From Demequina gelatinilytica (GTDB lineage: Bacteria > Actinomycetota > Actinomycetes > Actinomycetales > Demequinaceae): 64,000 bases of DNA. How positions within the stretch are numbered: position 1 is the first letter of the stretch; each line of letters begins with the position of its first letter. Positions 1 through 7,548 of this stretch are shown piece after piece. Location: assembly GCF_000971115.1 (NCBI RefSeq), contig NZ_BBLV01000001.1, positions 186,001 to 250,000 of the forward strand. Reading direction: 5' to 3'. A program made the translations under genes and the position numbers. Under the pieces are notes generated by a model. The model was not told the origin of the DNA. It worked only from the letters and a program-made list of their open reading frames with translations, and searched no databases.

Positions 1-332
1 CCGAGGTCCCATGCGAGCGACGGCTGCGCCTTGACGATGACCGTGAGGGCACCCGGCCAGCACTGCTCCATGAGCGCGCGGGCCGGTGCGGCCACCTCGC
101 GTGCGAGGCCGTCGACCGTGCGGACGTCGGGGATGAGCACCGGCGGCGGCATCTGGCGACCGCGGCCCTTGGCCGCGAGCAGCGCCGTGACCGCGGTGGG
201 GCTGAAGGCGTCGGCCCCGACCCCGTAGACGGTGTCGGTGGGCAGGACGATGACCGCTTGGCGGTTGACGGCGTCGACGGCGGCATCGAGCGACGGCCCC
301 CAGGCGTTGGGGTCGTGGACGGGCAGGATCAC
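1..332 (-). CDS. L-threonylcarbamoyladenylate synthase (Sua5/YwlC), 3' part cut by window
   Basis: Makes threonylcarbamoyl-AMP from threonine, bicarbonate and ATP, the first step of the t6A37 modification of ANN-decoding tRNAs; cytoplasmic. About 110 N-terminal residues are visible, reading from a GTG at 332. The YrdC/Sua5 signature is clear: VIVLPTDTVYGVGADAF near residues 25-41, then a basic AAKGRGRQMPPP stretch and a hydrophobic WPGALTVIVKA strand. It starts 12 nt after the prmC stop on the same strand, the usual actinobacterial order. The C-terminal part lies beyond the left edge. The start is a choice; no strong Shine-Dalgarno is seen. Confidence 0.88.
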   Translation of the reverse strand, partial: MILPVHDPNAWGPSLDAAVDAVNRQAVIVLPTDTVYGVGADAFSPTAVTALLAAKGRGRQMPPPVLIPDVRTVDGLAREVAAPARALMEQCWPGALTVIVKAQPSLAWDL

Positions 333-344
333 GCGGTCAGTCTC

Positions 345-1235
345 TCAGACACCCACGCGCGTCGCGACGAGCATGCGGTCGCGTCCCGTGAGATCCGTGA
401 GCGTGCGGACATCTCCCCACCACTCGGAGGACTCGGCGTACTCGCGCAGGGCAGGGCCCTGCTCGTCCCCGTGCTCCATCACCAGCACACCGCCGACGCG
501 CAGCAGACGCTGCGCCTCGTCGAGGATCGCGCGCGGCACGGCGAGGCCGTCGGCGCCCAGGCCGTACAGCGCCTGCGGCGGATCGTGGAGCGCCACCTCC
601 GGGTCGCGCGGGATCGCTGCGGTGGGGACGTACGGAGGGTTGGTGACCACCACATCGGCGCACTGGTCGAACTGGCGGAGGCAGTTGCGCGCGTCGCCGT
701 AGACGGAGCGCAGGCGAGTGCGCACGTCCGCGGGCTGGGCGCGCGCGTTGAGGCGCAGGTAGACCAGCGCCTCCTCGCTCGCCTCGACCATCGCGACCTC
801 CGCCTCGGGGATCTCCGTCGCGATCGAGATGCCGATCGCCCCGGAGCCGGCGCAGAGGTCGGTGACACGGACGGTGCCGCGCATCTCGAGCGCATCGCGC
901 GCCGCGGCGATCGCGACGCCGGCCACCACCTCGGTCTCGGGCCGCGGGATGAACACGCCGGGCCCGACCTGGAGCTCGAGCGAGCGGAAGTACGCCTTGC
1001 CGGTGATGTGCTGGAGCGGCTCGCGGTCGACCCGGCGCGTGACGCGGGCCTCGAGGAGGTCCAGGTCGGCGCCGTCGGGCCACTCGTCGTCGCGCGCGGC
1101 GGCGGTACGGATGTAGCTGGGCTCGAGCCCCAGCGTGTGCGCGATCAGCACGATCGCGTCGTGGTGGGGCGAGGGGACGCCTGCGTCGGCAAGGCGTCGG
1201 GTGGTGTCGCGCAGGCGCGCGCCTACGGTGGGCAC
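345..1235 (-). CDS. prmC: Peptide chain release factor N5-glutamine methyltransferase
   Basis: Methylates the glutamine of the GGQ motif in release factors, using S-adenosylmethionine. The 296-residue protein has an N-terminal helical domain, the SAM-binding DLCAGSGAIG at 126-135, and the diagnostic NPPY substrate motif at 199-202. It follows its substrate gene prfA by about 25 nt, and sua5 follows directly. The GTG at 1235 sits 6 nt behind a TAGACT box, so prmC may also be transcribed on its own as a leaderless message. Confidence 0.95.
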   Translation of the reverse strand: MPTVGARLRDTTRRLADAGVPSPHHDAIVLIAHTLGLEPSYIRTAAARDDEWPDGADLDLLEARVTRRVDREPLQHITGKAYFRSLELQVGPGVFIPRPETEVVAGVAIAAARDALEMRGTVRVTDLCAGSGAIGISIATEIPEAEVAMVEASEEALVYLRLNARAQPADVRTRLRSVYGDARNCLRQFDQCADVVVTNPPYVPTAAIPRDPEVALHDPPQALYGLGADGLAVPRAILDEAQRLLRVGGVLVMEHGDEQGPALREYAESSEWWGDVRTLTDLTGRDRMLVATRVGV

Positions 1236-1241
1236 GGGTGG

Positions 1242-1247
1242 AGTCTA
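1242..1247 (-). promoter_or_regulatory. -10 box TAGACT for leaderless prmC
   Basis: TAGACT ends 6 nt before the prmC GTG, which would place the transcription start at or next to the start codon. Confidence 0.55.
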
Positions 1248-1260
1248 CGGGGTGCGGACG

Positions 1261-2343
1261 CTACTCGGCCGCGGAGAGCCGGGCGGCCTCGTCCGCGTCG
1301 ATCGCGGACTGGATGACCGGCTGGAGGTCGCCGGCGAGCACCTGGTCGAGGTTGTACGCCTTGTACCCCGTGCGGTGGTCCGCGATGCGGTTCTCGGGGA
1401 AGTTGTACGTGCGGATGCGCTCGGAGCGGTCGACCGTGCGGATCTGCGACCGGCGCATGTCCTGGGCCTCGGCCTCGGCGGCCTCCTTCTGCGCCGCGAG
1501 GAGACGTGCGCGCAGGATGCGCAGCGCGGACTCCTTGTTCTGGAGCTGGCTCTTCTCGTTCTGGCAGCTCACCACGATGCCGGTCGGGATGTGCGTGAGC
1601 CGCACCGCCGAGTCGGTCGTGTTGACCGACTGGCCGCCGGGGCCCGACGAGCGGTACACGTCGACGCGCACCTCGTTCATGTCGATCTCGACCTCGGAGA
1701 CCTCCTCGACCTCCGGGTAGACGAGCACGCCGGCCGCCGAGGTGTGGATGCGGCCCTGCGACTCGGTCGCGGGCACGCGCTGCACGCGGTGCACGCCGCC
1801 CTCGTACTTGAGCTGGGCCCACACGCCGTCCTCGGGCTCGACGGAGCCCCGCGCCTTCACGGCGACGGACACGTCCTTGTACCCGCCCATGTCGGTGTGC
1901 ACGGCCTCGAGGACCTCGGCCTTCCAGCCCTTGGTCTCCGCGAACTTGAGGTACATCTTCAGCAGGTCGCCCGCGAACAGCGCGGACTCCTCGCCGCCCT
2001 CACCCGACTTGATCTCGAGGATCACGTCGCGCGCATCGTCGGGATCGCGCGGGATGAGGATGCGCCGGAGGTGCTCGGTGGCCTCCTCGACGGCGCCTTC
2101 GAGGGCCGGGATCTCCTCGGCCATCTCGGGGTCGAGGTCCGCCAGCTCCTGGGCGGCCTCGAGATCGTCCTGGGCGCTCCTCCAGGCCCGATGCGCGGCG
2201 ACGACGCGGCCGAGCTCCGCGAAGCGACGCCCGAGCGTGCGCGCCCGTCCGCCGTCCGCGTGAACCGCGGGGTCGGCGAGCTGCTGCTCGATGTCGGCGT
2301 ACTCGTCCAGCATCGGCTGGACGGCTGCGAAGGCTTCGGCCAC
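1261..2343 (-). CDS. prfA: Peptide chain release factor 1
   Basis: Recognises UAA and UAG in the ribosomal A site and triggers peptide release. With the GTG at 2343 as start, the protein is 360 residues, the length of E. coli RF1. The codon-recognition tripeptide PAT is at 191-193 (RF1 rather than RF2) and the catalytic GGQ is at 236-238. A longer frame upstream would overlap rpmE out of frame and is not RF1-like, so it is rejected. The start is 22 nt after the rpmE stop with no good Shine-Dalgarno, so it is probably co-transcribed with rpmE. Confidence 0.95.
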   Translation of the reverse strand: MAEAFAAVQPMLDEYADIEQQLADPAVHADGGRARTLGRRFAELGRVVAAHRAWRSAQDDLEAAQELADLDPEMAEEIPALEGAVEEATEHLRRILIPRDPDDARDVILEIKSGEGGEESALFAGDLLKMYLKFAETKGWKAEVLEAVHTDMGGYKDVSVAVKARGSVEPEDGVWAQLKYEGGVHRVQRVPATESQGRIHTSAAGVLVYPEVEEVSEVEIDMNEVRVDVYRSSGPGGQSVNTTDSAVRLTHIPTGIVVSCQNEKSQLQNKESALRILRARLLAAQKEAAEAEAQDMRRSQIRTVDRSERIRTYNFPENRIADHRTGYKAYNLDQVLAGDLQPVIQSAIDADEAARLSAAE

Positions 2344-2365
2344 GTCGTCGCGCGGGTGAAGCGGG

Positions 2366-2575
2366 TTACTTCTTGTTGCCGTAGCGGCGCTCGAAGCGCG
2401 CCACGCGGCCACCGGTGTCCATGATCTTCTGCTTGCCCGTGTAGAACGGGTGGCAGGCCGAGCAGACCTCGACGCTGATCGCGCCGGACGTCACGGTGGA
2501 CTTGGTCTCGAACGCGTTACCGCAGGTGCACGTGACAGTGGTGGTCACGTACTCGGGGTGGATGTCCTTCTTCAT
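2366..2575 (-). CDS. rpmE: 50S ribosomal protein bL31
   Basis: Ribosomal protein of the large-subunit central protuberance that bridges to the small subunit. The 69-residue protein begins MKKDIHPEY and has the zinc-binding C+ form cysteines (CTCG and CSAC), followed by the conserved HPFYTGKQK and [10 protein letters not shown] segments. The ATG is preceded by AAGGGAG at a spacing of about 4-5 nt. It stands at the head of rpmE-prfA-prmC-sua5. The usual upstream neighbour rho is displaced by about 5 kb of accessory DNA. Confidence 0.97.
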   Translation of the reverse strand: MKKDIHPEYVTTTVTCTCGNAFETKSTVTSGAISVEVCSACHPFYTGKQKIMDTGGRVARFERRYGNKK

Positions 2576-2731
2576 GATCTCCCTTAGTTCGCCACCGGGT
2601 CCCGCACGTCTCTCGCACAGGTGAACCGGCAACCTGGGACCCCGTCCGCAGGCGGGGCCAACGAACAATTGTGCCACGCGTGTCAAGCCCGGGCGAATCC
2701 GCCGCTGCGCCGCGCGCCCCACCCCGCGCTC

Positions 2732-2780
2732 GCGGGACATGAAGGTCGGATCCAGACTGGATCCTGCATCCATGTCCCGC
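2732..2780. repeat. 49-bp hairpin repeat, family 1, copy 1
   Basis: Symmetric imperfect palindrome. Outer arms GCGGGACATG / CATGTCCCGC (10 bp) flank a 6-nt symmetric internal loop on each side, then inner arms GGATCCAG / CTGGATCC (8 bp) around a single A. Its last base is the first base of the TAG stop (on the other strand) of the kinase gene. It may act as a terminator or as a REP-like element. Confidence 0.85.
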
Positions 2781-3247
2781 TAGGGCGCCTTGACGATGCG
2801 CAGCGGCCCCTCCTCCTCCGTCGGCACCTCGAAGCCCTCGAGGTAGGCGGTCGCCGCCGCGGCCGACACGGCGATGTCGTCGGCGGAGCGGTTCCCGCGC
2901 GCGGCGAGCCTCGCGAGGATCGTCTCGCGCGGGGTGTCCAGGTAGTGCACAGCGGGGACGATGCCGTGCGCGGCAAGCAGCTCGCGGTAGGCGTCGCGCT
3001 GCCCGCGCGACCAGAACGACGAGTCCACCACGGCGCGCTCGTCCCGCGCGACGACGGCCAGGAGAGACTCCTGGACGCGCGCGTGCACCTCCGCGCGGGC
3101 ATCGTCCGCCAACGGATGCTCGCGGAACCCGAGCTCCCACGCGATGCGATCGAAGGACAGCACCTCGTAGCCCCGGGCCTCGAGCCCTCTCGCGTAGGTG
3201 GACTTGCCGGAGCCAGCCATCCCGCACGTGAGAATCACCTGGTCCAT
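2780..3247 (-). CDS. AAA_33-type P-loop kinase, substrate unknown
   Basis: A 155-residue small ATP-binding protein. Walker A is at the extreme N-terminus (GMAGSGKST, about residues 9-17), followed by the helix that in this group carries the lid and substrate residues (DSSFWSRGQRDAYRELL near 95-111). It resembles predicted gluconate- or polynucleotide-kinase-like ATPases, but the substrate cannot be read from sequence. The gene lies exactly between two 49-bp hairpins: its stop overlaps one at 2780, and its start is 17 nt from the other. The ATG at 3247 has TAGGTT 6 nt upstream, so it is probably leaderless. Confidence 0.75.
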   Translation of the reverse strand: MDQVILTCGMAGSGKSTYARGLEARGYEVLSFDRIAWELGFREHPLADDARAEVHARVQESLLAVVARDERAVVDSSFWSRGQRDAYRELLAAHGIVPAVHYLDTPRETILARLAARGNRSADDIAVSAAAATAYLEGFEVPTEEEGPLRIVKAP

Positions 3248-3253
3248 GCGGTC

Positions 3254-3259
3254 AACCTA
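3254..3259 (-). promoter_or_regulatory. -10 box TAGGTT for leaderless kinase gene
   Basis: TAGGTT ends 6 nt before the ATG at 3247. It lies just inside copy 2 of the 49-bp hairpin, which begins at 3265, so the hairpin occupies the -35/spacer region. Confidence 0.5.
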
Positions 3260-3264
3260 CGCCA

Positions 3265-3313
3265 GCGGGACATGAAGGTCGGATCCAGGCTGGGTCCTGC
3301 ATCCATGTCCCGC
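3265..3313. repeat. 49-bp hairpin repeat, family 1, copy 2
   Basis: Same architecture and length as copy 1, with identical 10-bp outer arms. The inner arm reads CTGGGTCC instead of CTGGATCC, a change that still pairs by G-U in RNA. It lies between the divergent kinase and DUF559 genes. Confidence 0.85.
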
Positions 3314-3367
3314 CAGGACCCGCGACTTCTCCACACCGGGTTCCCCCGACGCGCCATGGGGCGTCGA

Positions 3368-4309
3368 ATGCGAGTCATGCGTCTCCTCCCCGACCTCGTC
3401 TCGCTCGACCGTCCGCTCCCCGAGTTCCTCGTCGCCAATGCACACGCATTCACCCGCGCCGACCTGCGCGCGCGGTGGTCGAGAGCGGCGCTCGAGAACG
3501 CCGTCCGCTCAGGCGACGCCCGCCGGGTCCTACCCGGCGTCTACTGCGCCCGGACGTACACAGGGTCGCCGACCGTCCGCGGCGAGGCGCTCAACCTCTG
3601 GCATCCAGCCGGCCTGGTGACCGGGCCGCTCGCGCTCCGCCTCTATGGCGTCCCCGTCGCAGCCGCGCCGGTCGCGCATATCCGCGTGCAGAACGGCTTC
3701 CGCCCCCGCACCCCACCGTGGGTGCGGTGCCTCCAAGGTGAGCGCATCCTTGTGTCGAGCGCACCTTCCGGAGTCTCATGCGTGGTGCCCGAGCTCGCTC
3801 TGCTCGATGCATGGCGCCTCGCATCGCCACCGCAGCGCCTCGACATCCTGTGGGAGTCGCTGTGGGCACGCGTCTGCACCTGGCGGCAGCTCGCCCGCGC
3901 CGAGCAGGGTGCCGCTCGGATACCTGAGCGGCACCGGCTCCAGCGGGTTCTCGGATGGTTCGAGGACGGCGCCACCACGCCGCTCGAGGTACGGGCACGT
4001 CACGAGGCATTCGCGGACCGACGTTTCAGCGGCTTCGAGCGCCAGGTAGGGCTACGCCTGCCGACGCGCCATGCCACGGTGGACATGCTGCACCGGGCGG
4101 CACGCGTGATCGTCGAGCTCGACGGCGACCGCTACCACTCGACGCGCGAGGCACGCGATGCGGATCGTGAGCGTCAGACCGACCTCGCCGCGGCGGGCTG
4201 GGTGGTGCTGCGCTTCGGATGGCGGGACATCGTCGACAGACCCGGCTGGTGCCGTGAACGTGTGCTTGAAGTGGTGGCACGTCGACTCGCGCGCCCCAGC
4301 GGGACATGA
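3368..4309 (+). CDS. AbiEi-N / DUF559 (Vsr-like endonuclease fold) protein
   Basis: Roughly 313 residues. The N-terminal part resembles the AbiEi antitoxin winged-helix domain (ALENAVRSGDARRVLPGVYC). The C-terminal part is a DUF559/Vsr-like PD-(D/E)XK-type domain: VDMLHRAARVIVELDGDRYH, then DADRERQTDLAAAGW and VLRFGWRDI, with the expected acidic residues of the ELDG motif. Such proteins are common and uncharacterised in Actinobacteria; a nuclease or defence role is inferred only. Starts at 3356, 3368 or 3377 are all possible; 3368 has a weak GGGGCG upstream. The final S-G-T and TGA stop are encoded inside hairpin copy 3. Confidence 0.75.
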   Translation: MRVMRLLPDLVSLDRPLPEFLVANAHAFTRADLRARWSRAALENAVRSGDARRVLPGVYCARTYTGSPTVRGEALNLWHPAGLVTGPLALRLYGVPVAAAPVAHIRVQNGFRPRTPPWVRCLQGERILVSSAPSGVSCVVPELALLDAWRLASPPQRLDILWESLWARVCTWRQLARAEQGAARIPERHRLQRVLGWFEDGATTPLEVRARHEAFADRRFSGFERQVGLRLPTRHATVDMLHRAARVIVELDGDRYHSTREARDADRERQTDLAAAGWVVLRFGWRDIVDRPGWCRERVLEVVARRLARPSGT

Positions 4310-4347
4310 GGGCCGGATCCGAGCCAGATCCTGCAATCATGTCCCGC
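4299..4347. repeat. 49-bp hairpin repeat, family 1, copy 3
   Basis: Outer arms are identical to the other copies (GCGGGACATG / CATGTCCCGC) and the length is the same. The inner arms are more diverged: six of eight positions pair, around a central G. It contains the stop codon of the DUF559 gene and lies between the convergent DUF559 and lipoprotein genes. Confidence 0.82.
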
Positions 4348-4366
4348 TGAGGCGGTGCGGGGCCGC

Positions 4367-4780
4367 CTACTGGACGATGCGCAGGGAGACGATGCGCGCG
4401 GGCATCCCGTCGCCGCAGGGCGCGTCGTGCGTGCCGAGCTCCTCGACCTTGGCGGTCACCGTGTCCCCCACGACCAGGCCGTCGGGCACCGCGCCGACCA
4501 ACGACCAGGCGACACCGTCGTCCGTAGTGACCTCGGTGCACCCGTCCGTGAGCGCCGTCACGCGTCCGGCGAGGACGCCGGACGGGATCACGTCGGTGGG
4601 CGTCGACGGCGGCGCGGTCGGGGTCGGGAGCGTCGGCAGCTCCGAAGGCGACAGGGGCGCCGCACTGCTCGAGGACGGCGTCGCCGCGCCCGTCGCATCG
4701 TCCCCGGGGGACGCCGGGCCGCACGCGGCCATCATCGCCGCCACCGCGACGGCGACCACGGGCACCGCCAGCCTTCGCAC
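4367..4780 (-). CDS. Putative lipoprotein with small beta-rich domain
   Basis: A 137-residue exported protein. The N-terminus MRRLAVPVVAVAVAAMMAACG is a lipoprotein signal with lipobox M-A-A-C. A Ser/Thr/Pro linker follows, then a compact domain (GRVTALTDGC, VVGDTVTAKVEEL, PARIVSLRIV) with two cysteines that could form a disulfide. It looks like the lipoprotein at 31355-31729 in layout, perhaps a shared OB-like fold. The GTG at 4780 is preceded by GAGGAGG. The longer upstream frame lacks signal-peptide character. Function unknown. Confidence 0.7.
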   Translation of the reverse strand: MRRLAVPVVAVAVAAMMAACGPASPGDDATGAATPSSSSAAPLSPSELPTLPTPTAPPSTPTDVIPSGVLAGRVTALTDGCTEVTTDDGVAWSLVGAVPDGLVVGDTVTAKVEELGTHDAPCGDGMPARIVSLRIVQ

Positions 4781-4859
4781 CCTTCCATGGTCCTCCTCGC
4801 GACGCGGGACGGCGCCCGGAGGCCGGGCCTCCGGGCGCCGCCGCGCCGTCATCGTGCGG

Positions 4860-7220
4860 TCAGCTCACGCGGACCGTCATGGACGTGCCCTGCTGCTTGA
4901 CCACGCGGATCTCCACGCCGGCGGCGGGGAGCTTGACGCCGTGGTTCGGCAGCTCGGGGTACCAGTACGTGTCCGTGTCGTCGAACACCGCGTTGCCGGC
5001 GGAGCCCTTGATGAAGCTGGGGACCCCGGCGATGTGCAGGGTGAACGAGTCCGCCCTGCGCTTGCTGAACGGCGCGTCGTAGACCTGGACGCGCGCGCGC
5101 CAGTAGTTGCCGTTGACGTCCTTCATCGGCTTCGGGTGGGAGTCGATGTAGAGGTTGCGGCCGCTGCCCGGGTGCGCGTAGGTGTCGTTGTCCGAGTAGG
5201 ACAGGTCCCAGTACGAGATGAGCAGGCCCTCCTGGTAGGAGAAGTGGTCCACCCAGTCCGGCTTGGCGCTCCCGTAGCCGAAGAAGTACGGCCCGGTCTC
5301 GAGGTAGCGGTCGTACGACGTGTACGAGCGGTTGGCCGCGATGTAGTAGTTCGGGTAGTCCTGCGTGGACGAGGACCCGACCGCGGTGAAGCCGTCGACC
5401 GTCCAGCCGCCGTCGCCGTCCTCCGCGCCGTCGCTGAACACGCCGTCGATCGCGAGGTCGTCGAGGAACACCCCGTCCACGACATTCTGGTCGTTGCCCG
5501 CGACGCCGCCGTCCGTGGTGTACCGCAGACGCAGCGAGACCGTCTGACCGGCGAAGGCGCTGAGGTCGTACGATGCTCCGATCCAGTCGGCCTGGGTGCC
5601 GTCCGTCGATGCCGGTTCGTCCACCGTGGTGATCGAGCCCGGGATCGGCACGAAGCCGCCACCGCTGTCGACCTCGACGTAGAGGTAGTCGTAGCCCTCC
5701 TCGATGTCGTACCGCGTCTGGAACGTGAGCTCCGGGGAGCCCTCGGGCAGCGTCACCTCACGCGTGAGCGTGCTGGTCAGATCGTCCGCGGAACCGGAGT
5801 ACCACTGGTAGTCCCCGCTCGCCGGCTCCCCGAGATCGGTGGTCACCGTCTTCTCCGGCAGCCCGACGATGAGGGCCTGCGGCTTCTTGGTGTTGTACTC
5901 CGACGGCCCGAGCTTCACGGTCGCACGGTCCCCCGCCTCGACGTACTCGTAGTCGAGCCAGCCGAGCATGAGCTTGTTCCACGCGCCCAGGTCGCCTCCG
6001 CGCTCGCCGATGCCGCCGTCGGTCTTGGCGCCGAGCCGGCTCTGCGCCATGAGGGTCCAGTACTCGTTGTTGTTGTCGCCGCCGGACTGCACGTTGTAGT
6101 CGTCGGGCAGACCGAGGTCGTGGCCGTACTCGTGGTAGAACACGCTGCGCCCGCCGTTCTCCGGCTGCATCGTGTAGTCGCCGATCCACACGCCCGAGGT
6201 GCCGATCTGGGTGCCGCCGAGGAGGTTGCCCTCGGGGCCCGTCTGCCCTGCGTAGTTGTAGTAGGCGTACCAGCGGTGCGACCAGATGGCGTCGGAGCCG
6301 TAGATGGGGTCGCCGTCGGCCTGGTCGCCGCCGGCGTGCACGATCTGGAAGTGGTCGATGTAGCCGTCGGGCTCGTTGAAGTCACCGTCGCCGTCGTAGT
6401 CGTAGCGGTCCCACTGGTCGAACGACTGCAGGTCCGCGTTCACCTCCTCGACGGAGCGGCCCTGCGCGAGCTGGTCCTCGTACCAGACGTTCGCCGCGTC
6501 GCGCACGAGCGCCCAGACGCTCGTGCAGACGTTGCCCCCGCAGATGTCGGTGCCGTAGCGGCCCTCCGTGTAGTCGACCTTGACCCAGTCGGTCACCTCG
6601 CCGTCCACGCTGTAGCGTCCGGACGACTGGGTCTCGTAGTACTCGCGCAACGACTCGTCGTCGCCGAAGTAGAGGTTCTGGAAGTAGTCGGACGAGTAGT
6701 CCGCCTGCCAGACCGTGCTGTTGTCCACCGATCGGTCGGGCTCGGGGATCTCGTTGTGGAGCGGGCCCTCGGTGCGCTGCGCGTCCTCGGCGGCACCGTA
6801 CGGGTTCGGGGTGTCGCCGAACTCCGCCAGCACCACGAAGATGCGGTCGGTCGCCTCGCGCGACAGCTCGACGTACTGATCCCTGGTCTTGGGCTCATGG
6901 CCCTTGGAGCCCTTCGAGCCCTTGGTGGAGCCCTTCTTCCCGCTCGCCTGAGCGGTCTCGACCTCCTCGCCGACCTTGACGACGGTGCTGCCACCGCGCT
7001 GCTCCACCGTGAGGTCTCCGTCGAGCACGCCCGTGATCGCCGCCTCGCGCAGCGCCGAGCGCTTCTCGTCGAGCGGGTTGGGCATGTTGTCGGAGGGCAC
7101 CGCCTCGGCGGTGCCCGTGTCATCCGGAGGGACGAGGCTCGACGCGGTCGCGGCGGGTGCCGCCGCCATGCCCGCGCCGAGGATCATCAGGGTGGTGGTT
7201 GCCAACAGTTTCTTGCGCAC
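4860..7220 (-). CDS. Secreted M6 family metalloprotease (immune inhibitor A type)
   Basis: A zinc metalloprotease exported to the medium. The 786-residue precursor starts VRKKLLATTTLMILGAG with a Sec signal ending near ATAS. A propeptide-like region follows with a Lys-Gly-Ser-rich linker (about 110-130). The catalytic domain has HEYGHDLGLPDDY near residue 360, the HExxH zinc motif of family M6. A beta-rich C-terminal half follows (SGDYQWYSGSADDLTSTLT onward), as in immune inhibitor A. The GTG at 7220 has GGGAGG 5-6 nt upstream, better than any earlier start. It probably degrades extracellular protein; it has no obvious partner gene. Confidence 0.92.
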   Translation of the reverse strand: MRKKLLATTTLMILGAGMAAAPAATASSLVPPDDTGTAEAVPSDNMPNPLDEKRSALREAAITGVLDGDLTVEQRGGSTVVKVGEEVETAQASGKKGSTKGSKGSKGHEPKTRDQYVELSREATDRIFVVLAEFGDTPNPYGAAEDAQRTEGPLHNEIPEPDRSVDNSTVWQADYSSDYFQNLYFGDDESLREYYETQSSGRYSVDGEVTDWVKVDYTEGRYGTDICGGNVCTSVWALVRDAANVWYEDQLAQGRSVEEVNADLQSFDQWDRYDYDGDGDFNEPDGYIDHFQIVHAGGDQADGDPIYGSDAIWSHRWYAYYNYAGQTGPEGNLLGGTQIGTSGVWIGDYTMQPENGGRSVFYHEYGHDLGLPDDYNVQSGGDNNNEYWTLMAQSRLGAKTDGGIGERGGDLGAWNKLMLGWLDYEYVEAGDRATVKLGPSEYNTKKPQALIVGLPEKTVTTDLGEPASGDYQWYSGSADDLTSTLTREVTLPEGSPELTFQTRYDIEEGYDYLYVEVDSGGGFVPIPGSITTVDEPASTDGTQADWIGASYDLSAFAGQTVSLRLRYTTDGGVAGNDQNVVDGVFLDDLAIDGVFSDGAEDGDGGWTVDGFTAVGSSSTQDYPNYYIAANRSYTSYDRYLETGPYFFGYGSAKPDWVDHFSYQEGLLISYWDLSYSDNDTYAHPGSGRNLYIDSHPKPMKDVNGNYWRARVQVYDAPFSKRRADSFTLHIAGVPSFIKGSAGNAVFDDTDTYWYPELPNHGVKLPAAGVEIRVVKQQGTSMTVRVS

Positions 7221-7391
7221 GTATGCCTCCCGGGTTGAGGGACGCCGCACCCGCTGATGACGGATGCAGCGCGATACAAGGCGGCCGCGCTCACGCGGCC
7301 GCCGTGCTGCACGCCTCCGCCCTGCGGCTCTGATGGGGCCCACGGCATCGGCGCCATGCCCGAAACGCATGAATTACTACGCTTTGAGCAC

Positions 7392-7402
7392 ATGGTCACC
7401 AT
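7392..7402. promoter_or_regulatory. Odd-centred palindrome upstream of the M6 protease
   Basis: ATGGT-C-ACCAT is followed by the overlapping palindrome CCATATGG (7399-7406), in an unusually AT-rich patch (7365-7410) about 170 nt before the protease start. It could be an operator; no experimental match is known to me. The rest of the 328-nt gap 7221-7548 holds only the rho terminator. Confidence 0.3.
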
Positions 7403-7491
7403 ATGGCAAGGTTCTGCGACGCGCGCAAGGTGAACCGCACATCGTCCTGCGCATCACGCACGATTCGCGCGCAGATGCCGCACCGGCACAA

Positions 7492-7527
7492 GAAAAGGCC
7501 GGGCCCGCCTTGTGGCGGACCCGGCCC
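7492..7527 (-). terminator. Intrinsic terminator of rho
   Basis: On the minus strand a GC-rich stem (GGCCGGGTCCGCC / GGCGGGCCCGGCC, one mismatch, loop ACAA) is followed by TTTTCTT. It lies 22 nt after the rho stop. Confidence 0.75.
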
Positions 7528-7548
7528 TGACGCGCGCGAGCGGCGAGG

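Noticed and set aside
2366-2773. N-terminally extended rpmE frame
   Set aside because: The extra 66 residues come from reading through hairpin copy 1 and non-coding DNA. The ATG at 2575 has a good Shine-Dalgarno and gives the standard bL31 length.
4158-7238. Long plus-strand frame opposite the lipoprotein and M6 protease
   Set aside because: The Val/Arg/Ala/Leu-rich translation is typical of a shadow frame. The minus-strand protein has a signal peptide, HExxH and good start signals.
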